From Williamsia limnetica (GTDB lineage: Bacteria > Actinomycetota > Actinomycetes > Mycobacteriales > Mycobacteriaceae): a stretch of DNA of 64,000 nt. Below, piece after piece: positions 8,948 through 17,321 of the stretch (the stretch's first letter is position 1; each line of letters starts with the position of its first letter). The notes beneath the pieces are model-generated. The model did no database searches. It saw only the letters and a list, made by a program, of their open reading frames with translations, and was not told where the DNA came from. A program made the translations under genes and the position numbers. The stretch lies in NCBI RefSeq assembly GCF_003217475.1, contig NZ_QJSP01000009.1:186001-250000 (forward strand), written 5' to 3'.

Positions 8948-9643
8948 ATGAAGCTCGAGAACAACTTCAACATTCCGGTACCGACCGCCGACGCATGGAA
9001 GGTGCTGCTCGATCTCGAGCGGATCGCACCATGCGTCCCCGGTGCCGAGATCACCTCGCGCGACGGTGACGAGTTCAACGGGAAGATGAAGGTCAAGCTC
9101 GGCCCGATCGGCCTCACGTACAAGGGCGTCATCAAGATCGTGTCCCGGGATGAGGCGGAACACGTGGCGGTCTTGGAGGGCGGGGCAAGGGAAGCCCGCG
9201 GAAACGGTACAGCGAAAGCCTCGATCACCTGCCGACTTGTCGAATCGGGCACCACCACCGATGTATTCGTCGAAACGGATCTGGATATCACAGGCAAGCC
9301 AGCGCAGTTCGGACGCGGCACCCTCAACGAGGTCGCCGAGATGCTCATCGGGCAGTTCGCCGACAACCTGGCCTCGGAGCTGGCCGCGGGAAGCCCGGCA
9401 GCCGGGCCCGGCGTCCGCGAGCACGATGATGCGGGGACCGCCGCGCCGATTTCGTCGCCGAGTGGACAGGACACCGCTGCCGCCACCACGGTTGGGCAGC
9501 TGACCGCCGCCAGGGTGTCGCAGCCCCTGGACTTGTTGCAGGCAACCGGTGTCGATGCCGGCTTCAAGAAAGCGCTGCCCGCGGTTGTTCTGGGGCTGGT
9601 CGGCCTTGTCGCCGGGTTTGCGTTGGGCCGCAAGGTCCGTTAG
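8948..9643 (+). CDS. CoxG-like SRPBCC protein with C-terminal membrane anchor
   Basis: A 231-residue protein. Residues 1-150 match the CoxG/SRPBCC helix-grip fold (MKLENNFNIPVPTADAWKVL, CVPGAEI, LGPIGLTYKG). A low-complexity Ala/Ser/Thr linker follows. The end is one hydrophobic helix (VVLGLVGLVAGFALG) and a short basic tail. In the cox system CoxG is thought to attach the enzyme to the membrane and link it to the respiratory chain, and the tail anchor fits that. It is last in the hydroxylase operon. Confidence 0.85.
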   Translation: MKLENNFNIPVPTADAWKVLLDLERIAPCVPGAEITSRDGDEFNGKMKVKLGPIGLTYKGVIKIVSRDEAEHVAVLEGGAREARGNGTAKASITCRLVESGTTTDVFVETDLDITGKPAQFGRGTLNEVAEMLIGQFADNLASELAAGSPAAGPGVREHDDAGTAAPISSPSGQDTAAATTVGQLTAARVSQPLDLLQATGVDAGFKKALPAVVLGLVGLVAGFALGRKVR

Positions 9644-9661
9644 TTCGACACCGTTGGTCGG

Positions 9662-10408
9662 ATGGCGCTGCGATGTGAGGATGGGGATCTGTTGTACGTG
9701 CTGGTCACCGGAGGGTCCACCGGAATCGGTAAGGCCATTGCCAGGGAGTTCGCTGACATCAGCGGCGCCCGAGTCTTCATCACGGGTCGAACCGAGAGCG
9801 CTCTGAGAGCGACAGCCGAGGAACTCGGCGTCGAATACCTGGTATGCGACCACTCGAGCCCCGCACAGGTCGCCGCGATTGCTCGGAGGCTGCCTGCAGG
9901 TCTCGACGTCATCGTCAACAACGCCGGTGGCAATACGGGCTTCGGCAAGCCGACCCCGGACGGACTCGACGCCATCAAACACGCCTGGATCGACAACTAC
10001 ACCGCGAACGTTCTGACCGCGGTGTTGACGGTCAGCGCTTTGGCGGCGCGCATCAACGACAACGGACGCGTGATCAACATCGGCTCCATTGCCGCGGAGA
10101 ACGGTTCTGGTTCCTACGGCTGCGCCAAGGCCGCCGTCAGTTCCTGGACTGTCGGGCTCGCGAAGGAACTCGGACATCGGGGTATCACCGCCAATGCCAT
10201 CTCGCCGGGATTCATCGCCGACACAGAGTTCTTCAGAGGTCATCTGAGTGCGGAGAGGGAGCTCGCTGTCGTATCCCTCTCGCACAACAACCGGCGCGGA
10301 ACGCCCGAAGACATTGCTGCACTGGCAGTTTTCCTGGCATCGTCAGGTGCCGCCCACATCACGGGCCAGACACTCAATGTGAACGGTGGCTCGTTCACCA
10401 CGCGATGA
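9662..10408 (+). CDS. SDR family oxidoreductase
   Basis: A short-chain dehydrogenase of up to 248 residues with TGGSTGIGKA near the N-terminus, NNAGGNTG and the catalytic YGCAK with an upstream Ser. It ends with the classical NVNGGSF. It is a classical SDR, not the mycofactocin type. The first dozen residues before LVTGG look too long; TTG 9692 or GTG 9698 are alternative starts. It lies 18 bases behind the CoxG-like gene, so probably in the same transcript. The substrate is unknown; a hydroxyacyl or cyclic alcohol is likely. Confidence 0.8.
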   Translation: MALRCEDGDLLYVLVTGGSTGIGKAIAREFADISGARVFITGRTESALRATAEELGVEYLVCDHSSPAQVAAIARRLPAGLDVIVNNAGGNTGFGKPTPDGLDAIKHAWIDNYTANVLTAVLTVSALAARINDNGRVINIGSIAAENGSGSYGCAKAAVSSWTVGLAKELGHRGITANAISPGFIADTEFFRGHLSAERELAVVSLSHNNRRGTPEDIAALAVFLASSGAAHITGQTLNVNGGSFTTR

Positions 10409-10449
10409 AATCTTGGTGGGCGCACATGCCTGTCACAGTCAACGAGAAA

Positions 10450-10480
10450 TGGGACGACACGTTGTCTACGAGTCGTCCCA
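10450..10480. terminator. Hairpin between convergent SDR genes
   Basis: TGGGACGAC and GTCGTCCCA form a perfect 9-base stem around a 13-base loop in the 116-base gap between two convergent genes. No long T run follows, as is common in actinobacteria. It probably ends transcription from both sides. Confidence 0.55.
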
Positions 10481-10524
10481 CTCCAGGTCTGAAGTCCACA
10501 TCTGTAGCGTTCTGTCCAGTGTTG

Positions 10525-11364
10525 CTACTTGAGCATGCTTCCCGCGTCGACGGTGAGCGGAAGTCCGGTCACATAACGGGATTCGTCCGAGGCGAGGAAG
10601 AGTACCGCGTTGCTGATGTCAATGGTCTCCACCCAACCGACCGGCAGCACGTGCATGAACTGCGCGGCAACGGCCATGTCCTCTTTGGTGGGGTTTTCGA
10701 GATCAGGCCGGAACATCTTGATCGTGGCGTCGTGCATGAACATCGGCGAGTTGACGTTAGTCGGGTGCACCGAATTGGCGCGAATGGAGTACTGACCCAG
10801 TTCGATCGCGAAAGAACGCGCGAGCCCGACAACGCCGTGTTTGGCCGCTACGTAGGGCCCGATGTTCGGGTGTGCCTTCAAGCCGCCCACCGAGCTCGTC
10901 AAGATGATCGATCCACCGTTGCCACCTGCCATGAGATGGGGAACACCCGCCTTGACCGACTTCCAGACGCCGGTCAAGTTGATGTCGATCATCTCCTGCC
11001 ATTCGCTCTCGTCGACTTCATCGAGGCGCTTGCCACCAGTACCGATTCCGGCGTTGGCGACGATGATGTCCAGGCGACCCAGCTGCTCGACTCCGTTCTT
11101 CACCGCGGTCTTGACCGCATCGAAGTCACGAACGTCGACTTGTGCGGTGACAATTCTGCGGTCCAGTGCCTCGACCAACCGCGCTGTCTCGGCCAGATCT
11201 TCTGGCGTGGAGGGGGCGATGGACGAATCCGGCTGGATCGGACCACAGATGTCGATTGCGATGATGTCGGCGCCTTCTTCGGCCAGCCGCACAGCATGAC
11301 TACGTCCCTGACCTCTGGCCGCGCCCGTGATGAACGCGACCTTGCCCTCGACTCTACCTGGCAT
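10525..11364 (-). CDS. Mycofactocin-type SDR family oxidoreductase (second copy)
   Basis: A 279-residue SDR closely related in layout to the one at 2731. It has GKVAFITGAARGQGRSHA at the N-terminus, an insert after AIDICG, VANAGIGTGG, the catalytic YVAAK and a GLPLTVDAGSML end. These marks again point to the mycofactocin-coupled subfamily. It lies 116 bases downstream of the P450 gene, in the order ferredoxin, P450, SDR. A natural reading is that the P450 hydroxylates a substrate and this enzyme oxidises the alcohol. Confidence 0.8.
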   Translation of the reverse strand: MPGRVEGKVAFITGAARGQGRSHAVRLAEEGADIIAIDICGPIQPDSSIAPSTPEDLAETARLVEALDRRIVTAQVDVRDFDAVKTAVKNGVEQLGRLDIIVANAGIGTGGKRLDEVDESEWQEMIDINLTGVWKSVKAGVPHLMAGGNGGSIILTSSVGGLKAHPNIGPYVAAKHGVVGLARSFAIELGQYSIRANSVHPTNVNSPMFMHDATIKMFRPDLENPTKEDMAVAAQFMHVLPVGWVETIDISNAVLFLASDESRYVTGLPLTVDAGSMLK

Positions 11365-11480
11365 TGAGCACCTCTCTTGTTGTCCATCGCGTCTTCTGCG
11401 CGACGCCCTGTCTCTGAAAACCTGGTCCTGGAGTGGAACCGGGGGTTTGGTCTGGTGGAGAACCTGTCGATGATCCGAGA

Positions 11481-12755
11481 TCAGTCGGCGGGCGTGAACT
11501 CGACGTGCAGTTCTTTGAGTCCGCGCAAGAGGAACGTCGGCTCGTACTCATACCGTCGGTTCTCGACGGGCCCGTGTGCTGCTTCGCTGATCTTGAGATC
11601 TTGCATCCTGTCCAGGATGCGGTTGAGGGTCACCCGGCCTTCGACACGGGCCAGAGGTGCGCCGGCGCACGTGTGCAATCCGCGCCCGAATGCGACGTGA
11701 TCGTGAAGGTATTCTCGATCCAATCGGAACTCATTGGGGTTCTCGAACTTTCGGGGATCCCGATTGGCGCCTGCAAGCGACAACATCACGATGGTGCCTG
11801 CCTTGATCTCGACGCCACCGATGGTTGTGGTCTTGCTCGCCAGGCGGTGATCGACCTTGGTCGGACTGTCGAAGCGCAGCGACTCTTCCATGAACGGTCG
11901 GATGAGGCTTCGGTCGTCACGAAGCATCTTTTCGTACTCCGGCCGATCGCCGAGCATGCGGAGAGCCGAGCTGAGCAACTTGGTGACCGTCTCTTGCCCG
12001 GCGCCGAACAGGAAGGTTGCGGGCCGAACGACCTCGATCAGGTCGGGTGTCGATCCATCAGGGTAAGTGGCTGTGGCCAAACCGCTCAGGATGTCGTTGC
12101 GGGGGTCGCGGCGGCGTTCACCGAGATAGGCCATGAACTTGTCTTCGAGGTACTCGAGTGGGTTGACCCCGACCGGCGTCTTGTCGAGGGCCCCGACGGT
12201 GTGTGTGCCCTCTGCAGCCAGGATTGCGCGGAACTCCGCGCGCTCGGTTTCGGGCACGCCGAGCAAGTCGGTGATCGCGAGTGTGGCAAAAGGCTTCGCG
12301 TACTCACTCAGGAACTCGCAGCTACCGTTCGCGATGAACTCGTCGATCTGGGTGTCGGCGAGCTTCCAGATGTAATCCTCGTTCTCCTTCAACCTCTTCG
12401 GAGTCAAGAGGCGACCCAGAAGGGACCTTGCGAGGGTGTGATCCGGCGGATCCATGACCACCATGTGCTCCGCGATCGGGAACAGGTGGCGATGCGCTTT
12501 GATCTGATCGGTGATGTCATCACCCTCGGGCTCAAAAGGCATCGGTGGGAACGGCCCGCCGATGGCGTTGACAGCAGAGAGCGAGTCGGAATTCCTGAAC
12601 GCCTCGATCACTTCTTCGTGCCCGGTGACCACCACAACGCCATAGTGCGGCTCGCGAAACACGGGGTTCTGTTCCCTGAGACTGTCGAAGTAGGCAAATG
12701 GGTCCTGCGCCACCGTCTGATCGGTGTAATAGTCGGCTGTAACCAGGTCGGTCAT
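11481..12755 (-). CDS. Cytochrome P450
   Basis: A 424-residue bacterial P450. The I-helix reads LFGAGQETVTKL (A/G-G-x-E-T), the K-helix ESLRF gives ExxR, and the heme loop FGRGLHTCAGAPLAR carries the Cys ligand at about residue 363. It is soluble, with no membrane helix. The usual I-helix acid-Thr pair is E-T here. It hydroxylates an organic substrate with O2 and two electrons, probably delivered by the 3Fe-4S ferredoxin gene just upstream. No reductase gene is adjacent. The substrate is unknown. Confidence 0.93.
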   Translation of the reverse strand: MTDLVTADYYTDQTVAQDPFAYFDSLREQNPVFREPHYGVVVVTGHEEVIEAFRNSDSLSAVNAIGGPFPPMPFEPEGDDITDQIKAHRHLFPIAEHMVVMDPPDHTLARSLLGRLLTPKRLKENEDYIWKLADTQIDEFIANGSCEFLSEYAKPFATLAITDLLGVPETERAEFRAILAAEGTHTVGALDKTPVGVNPLEYLEDKFMAYLGERRRDPRNDILSGLATATYPDGSTPDLIEVVRPATFLFGAGQETVTKLLSSALRMLGDRPEYEKMLRDDRSLIRPFMEESLRFDSPTKVDHRLASKTTTIGGVEIKAGTIVMLSLAGANRDPRKFENPNEFRLDREYLHDHVAFGRGLHTCAGAPLARVEGRVTLNRILDRMQDLKISEAAHGPVENRRYEYEPTFLLRGLKELHVEFTPAD

Positions 12756-12855
12756 GAGGTTTGTGTCCCTTCGTAGGGTGGGGGTCGTCTGGAGGTGGTC
12801 GGAAATCGGAATGGCCCGAATCGGTAGTGACTCGGCGGTAGACAGGTCCTGGCGC

Positions 12856-13068
12856 TCAGGGGATGTCGGCCAGGCTGATCGCCTGCCGGGGGCAACCGCT
12901 GATCGCCGCTTTGACCTGCGGCATCAAGTCCTCGCGAGGATTCTCGTCGCAGGTGGCGACGTCGTCGTCATCGGGCAGGTCGAAGACCTCGGGTGCGATC
13001 TCTACGCACAGTGCATGCGCTTCACACATGTCGCGAGCAACTCGCAGTCGCCTCTGCGATGACGTCAT
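12856..13068 (-). CDS. 3Fe-4S ferredoxin, P450 partner
   Basis: A 70-residue ferredoxin. The cluster motif is CEAHALC followed much later by GCP, that is Cys-x2-His-x2-Cys, the variant with His in place of the second Cys that is frequent in mycobacterial P450-linked ferredoxins. ATG 13068 was chosen for AAAGGA seven bases upstream; the frame extends further but those residues have no ferredoxin similarity. It is first in the operon with the P450 100 bases downstream, and divergent from a TetR gene. Confidence 0.88.
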   Translation of the reverse strand: MTSSQRRLRVARDMCEAHALCVEIAPEVFDLPDDDDVATCDENPREDLMPQVKAAISGCPRQAISLADIP

Positions 13069-13384
13069 CGGGTGTCCTTTCGGGCGGATGGTGATCAGGT
13101 ACTCGTCAACTGCCGTGTTGAGTCGGCGGCCGAAAGCGGTCGTCCCGCAATGGAGTCCACAGGGTCGGGCGGCGGGCTGAGCCACCTGCGGGCGTCGAGG
13201 ACCGCCCATCCCAGGTCCGGAGCCTTCTTTCCATGAAGCTGCGGAAGCCTATGGAGTATTGCCGCTTTGAGTATTACATTCTCAGTATGAGAATACAACG
13301 TTCTACCGCACGCTCGGAGAATGATGTTCAGAACTCGGCATGACTCACAGGGTGCATGCCCATGCGACGGGTGGGGGTTGCGGA
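13069..13384. other. Divergent promoter region between ferredoxin and TetR genes
   Basis: About 315 bases with no convincing gene. It holds the inverted repeat at 13278-13294 in a short AT-rich stretch, and must contain the promoters of the ferredoxin-P450-SDR operon and of tetR. Confidence 0.6.
13278..13294. promoter_or_regulatory. Candidate TetR operator
   Basis: ATTCTCA-GTA-TGAGAAT is a perfect 7-base inverted repeat with a 3-base spacer between the divergent ferredoxin-P450-SDR operon and the tetR gene. Position and symmetry suit autoregulation plus control of the P450 operon by that TetR protein. Confidence 0.5.
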
Positions 13385-14017
13385 ATGTCCCGCGCTGACG
13401 ACAGGTCCCCGGCGATCCAGCGATCGCGTAATCGTGCGACCGAACAGGTTGATTCCATCCTGGCGGCGGCTCAACGCCTGATCGAGACCAGAGGGGATGA
13501 GTTCACGACTCAGGAGCTGATCAAAGAAGCAGGAGTTGCGCTGCAGACCTTCTACCGATGCTTCTCGAGCAAAGACGAGCTGCTACTTGCAGTCCTGGGG
13601 GATCAGATGACCACTGCGTGCGAACTGTGGGCCACTGAGGCATCGAACATGAACGACCCGTTACAAAGACTGCATTTCTATGTGGGCAACATCCTCGGCA
13701 CCCTGGGTCGAGACCCCCGGCGCGATGCGCTCGCGCGTTTCGTGATCATCACCCACGCACGCCTGCACCGGTTGTTTCCTGCGGAGCTGGCACGCGCGGA
13801 CAAGCCGTTCGTTGACCTGTTGCACAAGGAGATCAAGTCTGCGGTCGACGCTGGGCTGCTCAAAACGAAAGATCCCCAGGGCGATGCCTGGTTCATTGCC
13901 GAGCTCGTCCGGTCCGTCTACCACTACTGGGCCTACGCCCCGGGTGACCACGAAGGCGTACAAGAAAGATTGTGGCAGTTCTGCATTCGCGCGCTAGGTG
14001 CAGGAGAGAATTCGTAG
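13385..14017 (+). CDS. TetR family regulator
   Basis: A 210-residue protein with the TetR helix-turn-helix in residues about 35-70 (FTTQELIKEAGVALQTFYRCFSSKDELL). The C-terminal half is the variable ligand domain. It is divergent from the ferredoxin-P450-SDR operon and probably its repressor, with the inverted repeat at 13278 as candidate site. I prefer ATG 13385 (G-rich stretch upstream); an in-frame ATG at 13340 would add 15 residues. Its ligand should be a substrate or intermediate of that pathway. Confidence 0.85.
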   Translation: MSRADDRSPAIQRSRNRATEQVDSILAAAQRLIETRGDEFTTQELIKEAGVALQTFYRCFSSKDELLLAVLGDQMTTACELWATEASNMNDPLQRLHFYVGNILGTLGRDPRRDALARFVIITHARLHRLFPAELARADKPFVDLLHKEIKSAVDAGLLKTKDPQGDAWFIAELVRSVYHYWAYAPGDHEGVQERLWQFCIRALGAGENS

Positions 14018-14250
14018 ATAGTGTGGCACAACGAAATCTGAGACATTCTGATGAAAACTTGAGGTTGTGCTTGTCATTGGCGTCCGTTCTGGCTTATGGT
14101 GGCCTGGATCACTTCTGGACCTACATGGTCTTGAAAAACCCTGTGTATCTGAATGTTCGAATTCTGCGCGCGTTCTGGGCCGCTTCTCTGGCCAAGCCGA
14201 GGCAAGTCACGGCTTCGTAGGTCGCCGGCCACATCGTCGAAAGGTTGCCC

Positions 14251-15839
14251 ATGCTCTACCGAAGACGCTCTCCGAGAGTGACAGTTGCCGTATTGTCCGC
14301 AGCAGTAGTGATGTTCGTAGCAGCCTGTGGGGGATCGGGCGGCGGCGACGTGTCAACAACCGGCGGTGCCCCTGCTGAACAAGGTGACCCGGTTCCAGGG
14401 GGTACCGCTCAGATCATCCAGCACGCCGAACCCCAGTCACTGGATCCTGCCGCGCTATCCAATACCTGGGCCCACATGGCCACGCTCGGTAACGCGCTGT
14501 ACGGGACGCTCATCATCAACGATCAGGCGACGTTGGACACCCAATACAAGATGGCGACAGGCTTCGCCACGGCTGACGGAGGCAAGACCTTCGAATTGAC
14601 CCTGAGGCCAGGACTGATGTTCACCGACGGCACTCCTCTTGACTCATCGGCGGTGAAGTTCAATTGGGACAGGCTGAAAGATCGCGCACTCGGTTCGAAC
14701 AACACCCGGTATGCAGTGCTGGTGGAGAATACCGAAGTCGTCTCACCCACTGTGATGAGGGCGACCTTGGTCTCGCCGAATCCTCAATTCGCCGAAACAC
14801 TTGTCGCCTCGAGCATGAACTGGATTGCATCGCCGACCGCGTTGCAGAAGGGCGCGGAGTCCTATGGTGACAACCCGGTGGGAGCCGGGCCGTTCAAGCT
14901 GACCAAGTGGACACGGCAAGCCGAGATCGAACTCGAGAAGAACCCGGGCTACTGGGACGCGCCTAAGCCCTACCTCGATGGTTTGACGATTCGTACCGTG
15001 CATGATGCCGCGCAGCGTTTGAACGCAATCTCGACCGGTGGAGCCGACCTCGCCTCAGAATCAAGTATGGGCACGATCACCGAGGCCAACAGTCGGGGTC
15101 TGCACTATGAGATCGTTCCGACGGGCGGCGGCCAGATCGTCGCGATGAACCACAAACGTCCTCCATTTGATGACGTGCGGGCTCGGCGCGCGGTCCAGAT
15201 GGCACTCGATACTGAGGAGTTGAACACCATCGTATTCGGGGAAAGAACGAGGTGCCGCAGACCCTCTTCAACAAGGAGTCGGCGTATTACCTGGACATAC
15301 CGCTGCAGAACGAGAACCGTGAGGAAGCTCAGCGCCTGTTCAATGAGCTTGCAGCCGAGGGCAAACCGATTTCTGCCACCTTCATGTCGTACCCCGTGAG
15401 CGATTCACGGACGCTCGCGGAGGCGGTTCAGGCTCAGCTGAGCACCTTCGATAACGTTGAGGTGAAGGTAGACGTCCGAGACATCGGCGGTGCCACAAGG
15501 GCAACCTTGACAGGCGATTTTGATCTGACAATCTCGGCTGCAATCGTTCAAGGTCCCGACTTCGCGCTCTGGACCGCATTCCATTCGACGTCGACCGGTA
15601 ACCAGATGGGCGTCAGTGACCCGGAGCTGGACGCAGCCTTGGACAAGGGTCGGGTCGCGACGACCGATGCTGAACGGATGGAGGCGTACACCGAGGTTCA
15701 GAACCGCATCAAAGAGGTGGTTCCGGGCGTGTGGTACACGCGGGCCGTCCCGGCCGTGATCTACGGGAACAACGTGCGTGGCGTCACGATGTACACACTG
15801 GGATCGCCACTGCCGGAGGAGCTGTGGTTGACCAGCTGA
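14251..15839 (+). pseudogene. Family-5 solute-binding lipoprotein of an ABC transporter, frameshifted
   Basis: Two adjacent frames together give one DppA/OppA-like protein of about 529 residues. The first begins at ATG 14251 (AAAGG upstream) with a lipoprotein signal, Cys at about residue 26 (VAACGGS), then GGTAQIIQHAEPQSLDPA and DGTPLDSSAVKFNWDR. It leaves frame at NTIVFGE near 15240. The rest continues one frame over as KNEVPQTLFNKES to the stop at 15839. Adding one base in the GGGG run at 15237-15241 restores the reading. No permease or ATPase genes are next to it. Either a decayed gene or a homopolymer sequencing error. Confidence 0.85.
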
Positions 15840-15860
15840 CTTACTGAACTGTCACAAGGA

Positions 15861-15890
15861 CTCGGCCCCGATGGGAACATCGGGGCCGAG
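15861..15890. terminator. Strong hairpin terminator
   Basis: CTCGGCCCCGATG, loop GGAA, CATCGGGGCCGAG: a perfect 13-base stem with a tetraloop 21 bases after the binding-protein stop. It lies between convergent genes and has no T run. Confidence 0.75.
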
Positions 15891-15958
15891 TGCTTGGGTG
15901 GCAAATCGCAACGGTCGGTAAGCGAAAGCCGCGCGGACGTCGGGAGTCACAGGCCTTC

Positions 15959-16264
15959 CTATCCGCCAAGGATTCGGAAGTAGCGCTGAACTGGCGGCGG
16001 ATCCTGCTGTACAACAGTGGGTCTGGCGATGGAGCCGGCGAAGAAGGCAGCCCTCAGCCTGGCTCTGGCGGTCGCGATGTCTGTGTCGATTTCGTAGATG
16101 GCAACGAATGTGGAGCCGTCCTCGGATTCGAGACGGCGCGCCGAAACGAATCCGTCGACAGCGAGAATTGCCGGGATGTGGACCTCGTCGTACCACTGGT
16201 GAAACTCGGCTGTGTTTTCGGGCGTCAGCGGCTTACTTTCGACAAACATGATTCCGGTGGCCAT
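15959..16264 (-). CDS. Small dimeric alpha/beta-barrel-like protein
   Basis: A 101-residue protein. The phrases FHQWYDEVHIPAIL and DGFVSARRLE recall the EthD/DUF4286-type ferredoxin-fold proteins often found as small accessory or cyclase-like proteins in catabolic loci. ATG 16264 is preferred for AAAGGA five bases upstream; ATGs at 16270 and 16291 are in frame. It is transcribed towards the binding-protein remnant and divergent from a TetR gene. The precise role is unknown. Confidence 0.55.
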   Translation of the reverse strand: MATGIMFVESKPLTPENTAEFHQWYDEVHIPAILAVDGFVSARRLESEDGSTFVAIYEIDTDIATARARLRAAFFAGSIARPTVVQQDPPPVQRYFRILGG

Positions 16265-16617
16265 GGGCATCCTTTGATAGTTGGACGACACTTATCTCGT
16301 CCGAAGAAGTCGGGGGTGCAGGTTCGTTGCGGACCCCAGGTCATGCAGGGTTTCTCGGGCCGCGATCGTCAGCGGCATCAATGTCCGCCGGGCTGAACCC
16401 ACGCGGCAGGAACATGTCTATTGAATCACTGCCGACCTGCACCAGGCAACGGCGATCGCGCGGCGATAGAAGAGTTCGGATGTTGCTCGGCCCACCGATA
16501 GGTAGTCCCGGCTCGACGTTTGAACTATCGTTGTGCCGATTGGAGCCCGACAATTTGCTGAACGATATCTTGGAGATCTGATGTTGATCATGCCGACCGC
16601 GCGGCCGAGATGACCCA
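16265..16617. other. Divergent intergenic region, no convincing gene
   Basis: About 350 bases between the small barrel protein and a TetR gene. I see only short frames without family features and no strong symmetric site. It should hold promoters for both neighbours. Confidence 0.5.
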
Positions 16618-17280
16618 ATGCTGAGTGGGCCGGCTCAGGCCAAGGGTCCTGGCAGACCTACCAAGGCGGAAGCCGAGGCGAGGCACGAGCTCTTGCTGGA
16701 GCAGGCCTTTGAGATTTTCCTCGAAAAGGGCTACGACCAGGCGACCATCGATGGAATCGCGGCGTCTGTACACATGACCAAGCGCACCGTGTATGCCCGC
16801 TACGGGGACAAAGCGGCGCTGTTCCGTGCCGCGGTCCAGCGCTCGATCGATCGATGGATAGTTCCGGTCGAGACCATGCGGGCAGTCGAAACCGATGACC
16901 TCGAAGAGACGTTGACGGCGATCGCTCGTATCCGTGTGGCATCGGCACTGAGTCCGGCCGGCATTCAGATGCAGCGCATCCTTGACGCCGAAGCCTACCG
17001 GTTTCCTGACATCTACCGGCTGTTTTACGATCGAGGTACGCTGCCTGCCATTTCCTACATCGCCGAAGTGCTCGAGCGGCACGCCGAGTCGGGGGCGATC
17101 ATCCTCGCGGAGCCGCGACGACTCGGTAACGCGTTCTTGAGTTTGGTCGTGAGTGGTTTTGTGCGCGGCGCGATCTGGGGCGCGATTCTCGACGACGAGA
17201 CCATCGAGGAGGGGATCGCGTTCAACGTGAGACTCTTCCTCGATGGAGTGCGGACGCGGGACACACCAGCCGCTTCCTGA
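16618..17280 (+). CDS. TetR family regulator
   Basis: A 220-residue protein with a TetR DNA-binding domain (GRPTKAEAEARHELLLEQAF, then ATIDGIAASVHMTKRTVYARYGDKAALF, residues about 12-70). The C-terminal ligand domain resembles the AefR-like group. It is divergent from the small barrel protein and convergent with the broken XdhC gene. It may control the surrounding oxidation locus; the ligand is unknown. Confidence 0.85.
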   Translation: MLSGPAQAKGPGRPTKAEAEARHELLLEQAFEIFLEKGYDQATIDGIAASVHMTKRTVYARYGDKAALFRAAVQRSIDRWIVPVETMRAVETDDLEETLTAIARIRVASALSPAGIQMQRILDAEAYRFPDIYRLFYDRGTLPAISYIAEVLERHAESGAIILAEPRRLGNAFLSLVVSGFVRGAIWGAILDDETIEEGIAFNVRLFLDGVRTRDTPAAS

Positions 17281-17321
17281 TGCCGACGAGTGTTCGCCAA
17301 TCGCCGACATCAGGCGCGATG

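Noticed and set aside
8846-10285. 479-residue minus-strand frame
   Set aside because: It lies antisense to the CoxG-like gene and the SDR, both well supported.
9844-11367. 507-residue plus-strand frame
   Set aside because: It runs across two SDR genes in wrong frames and is rich in Arg/His, as expected for out-of-frame GC-rich DNA.
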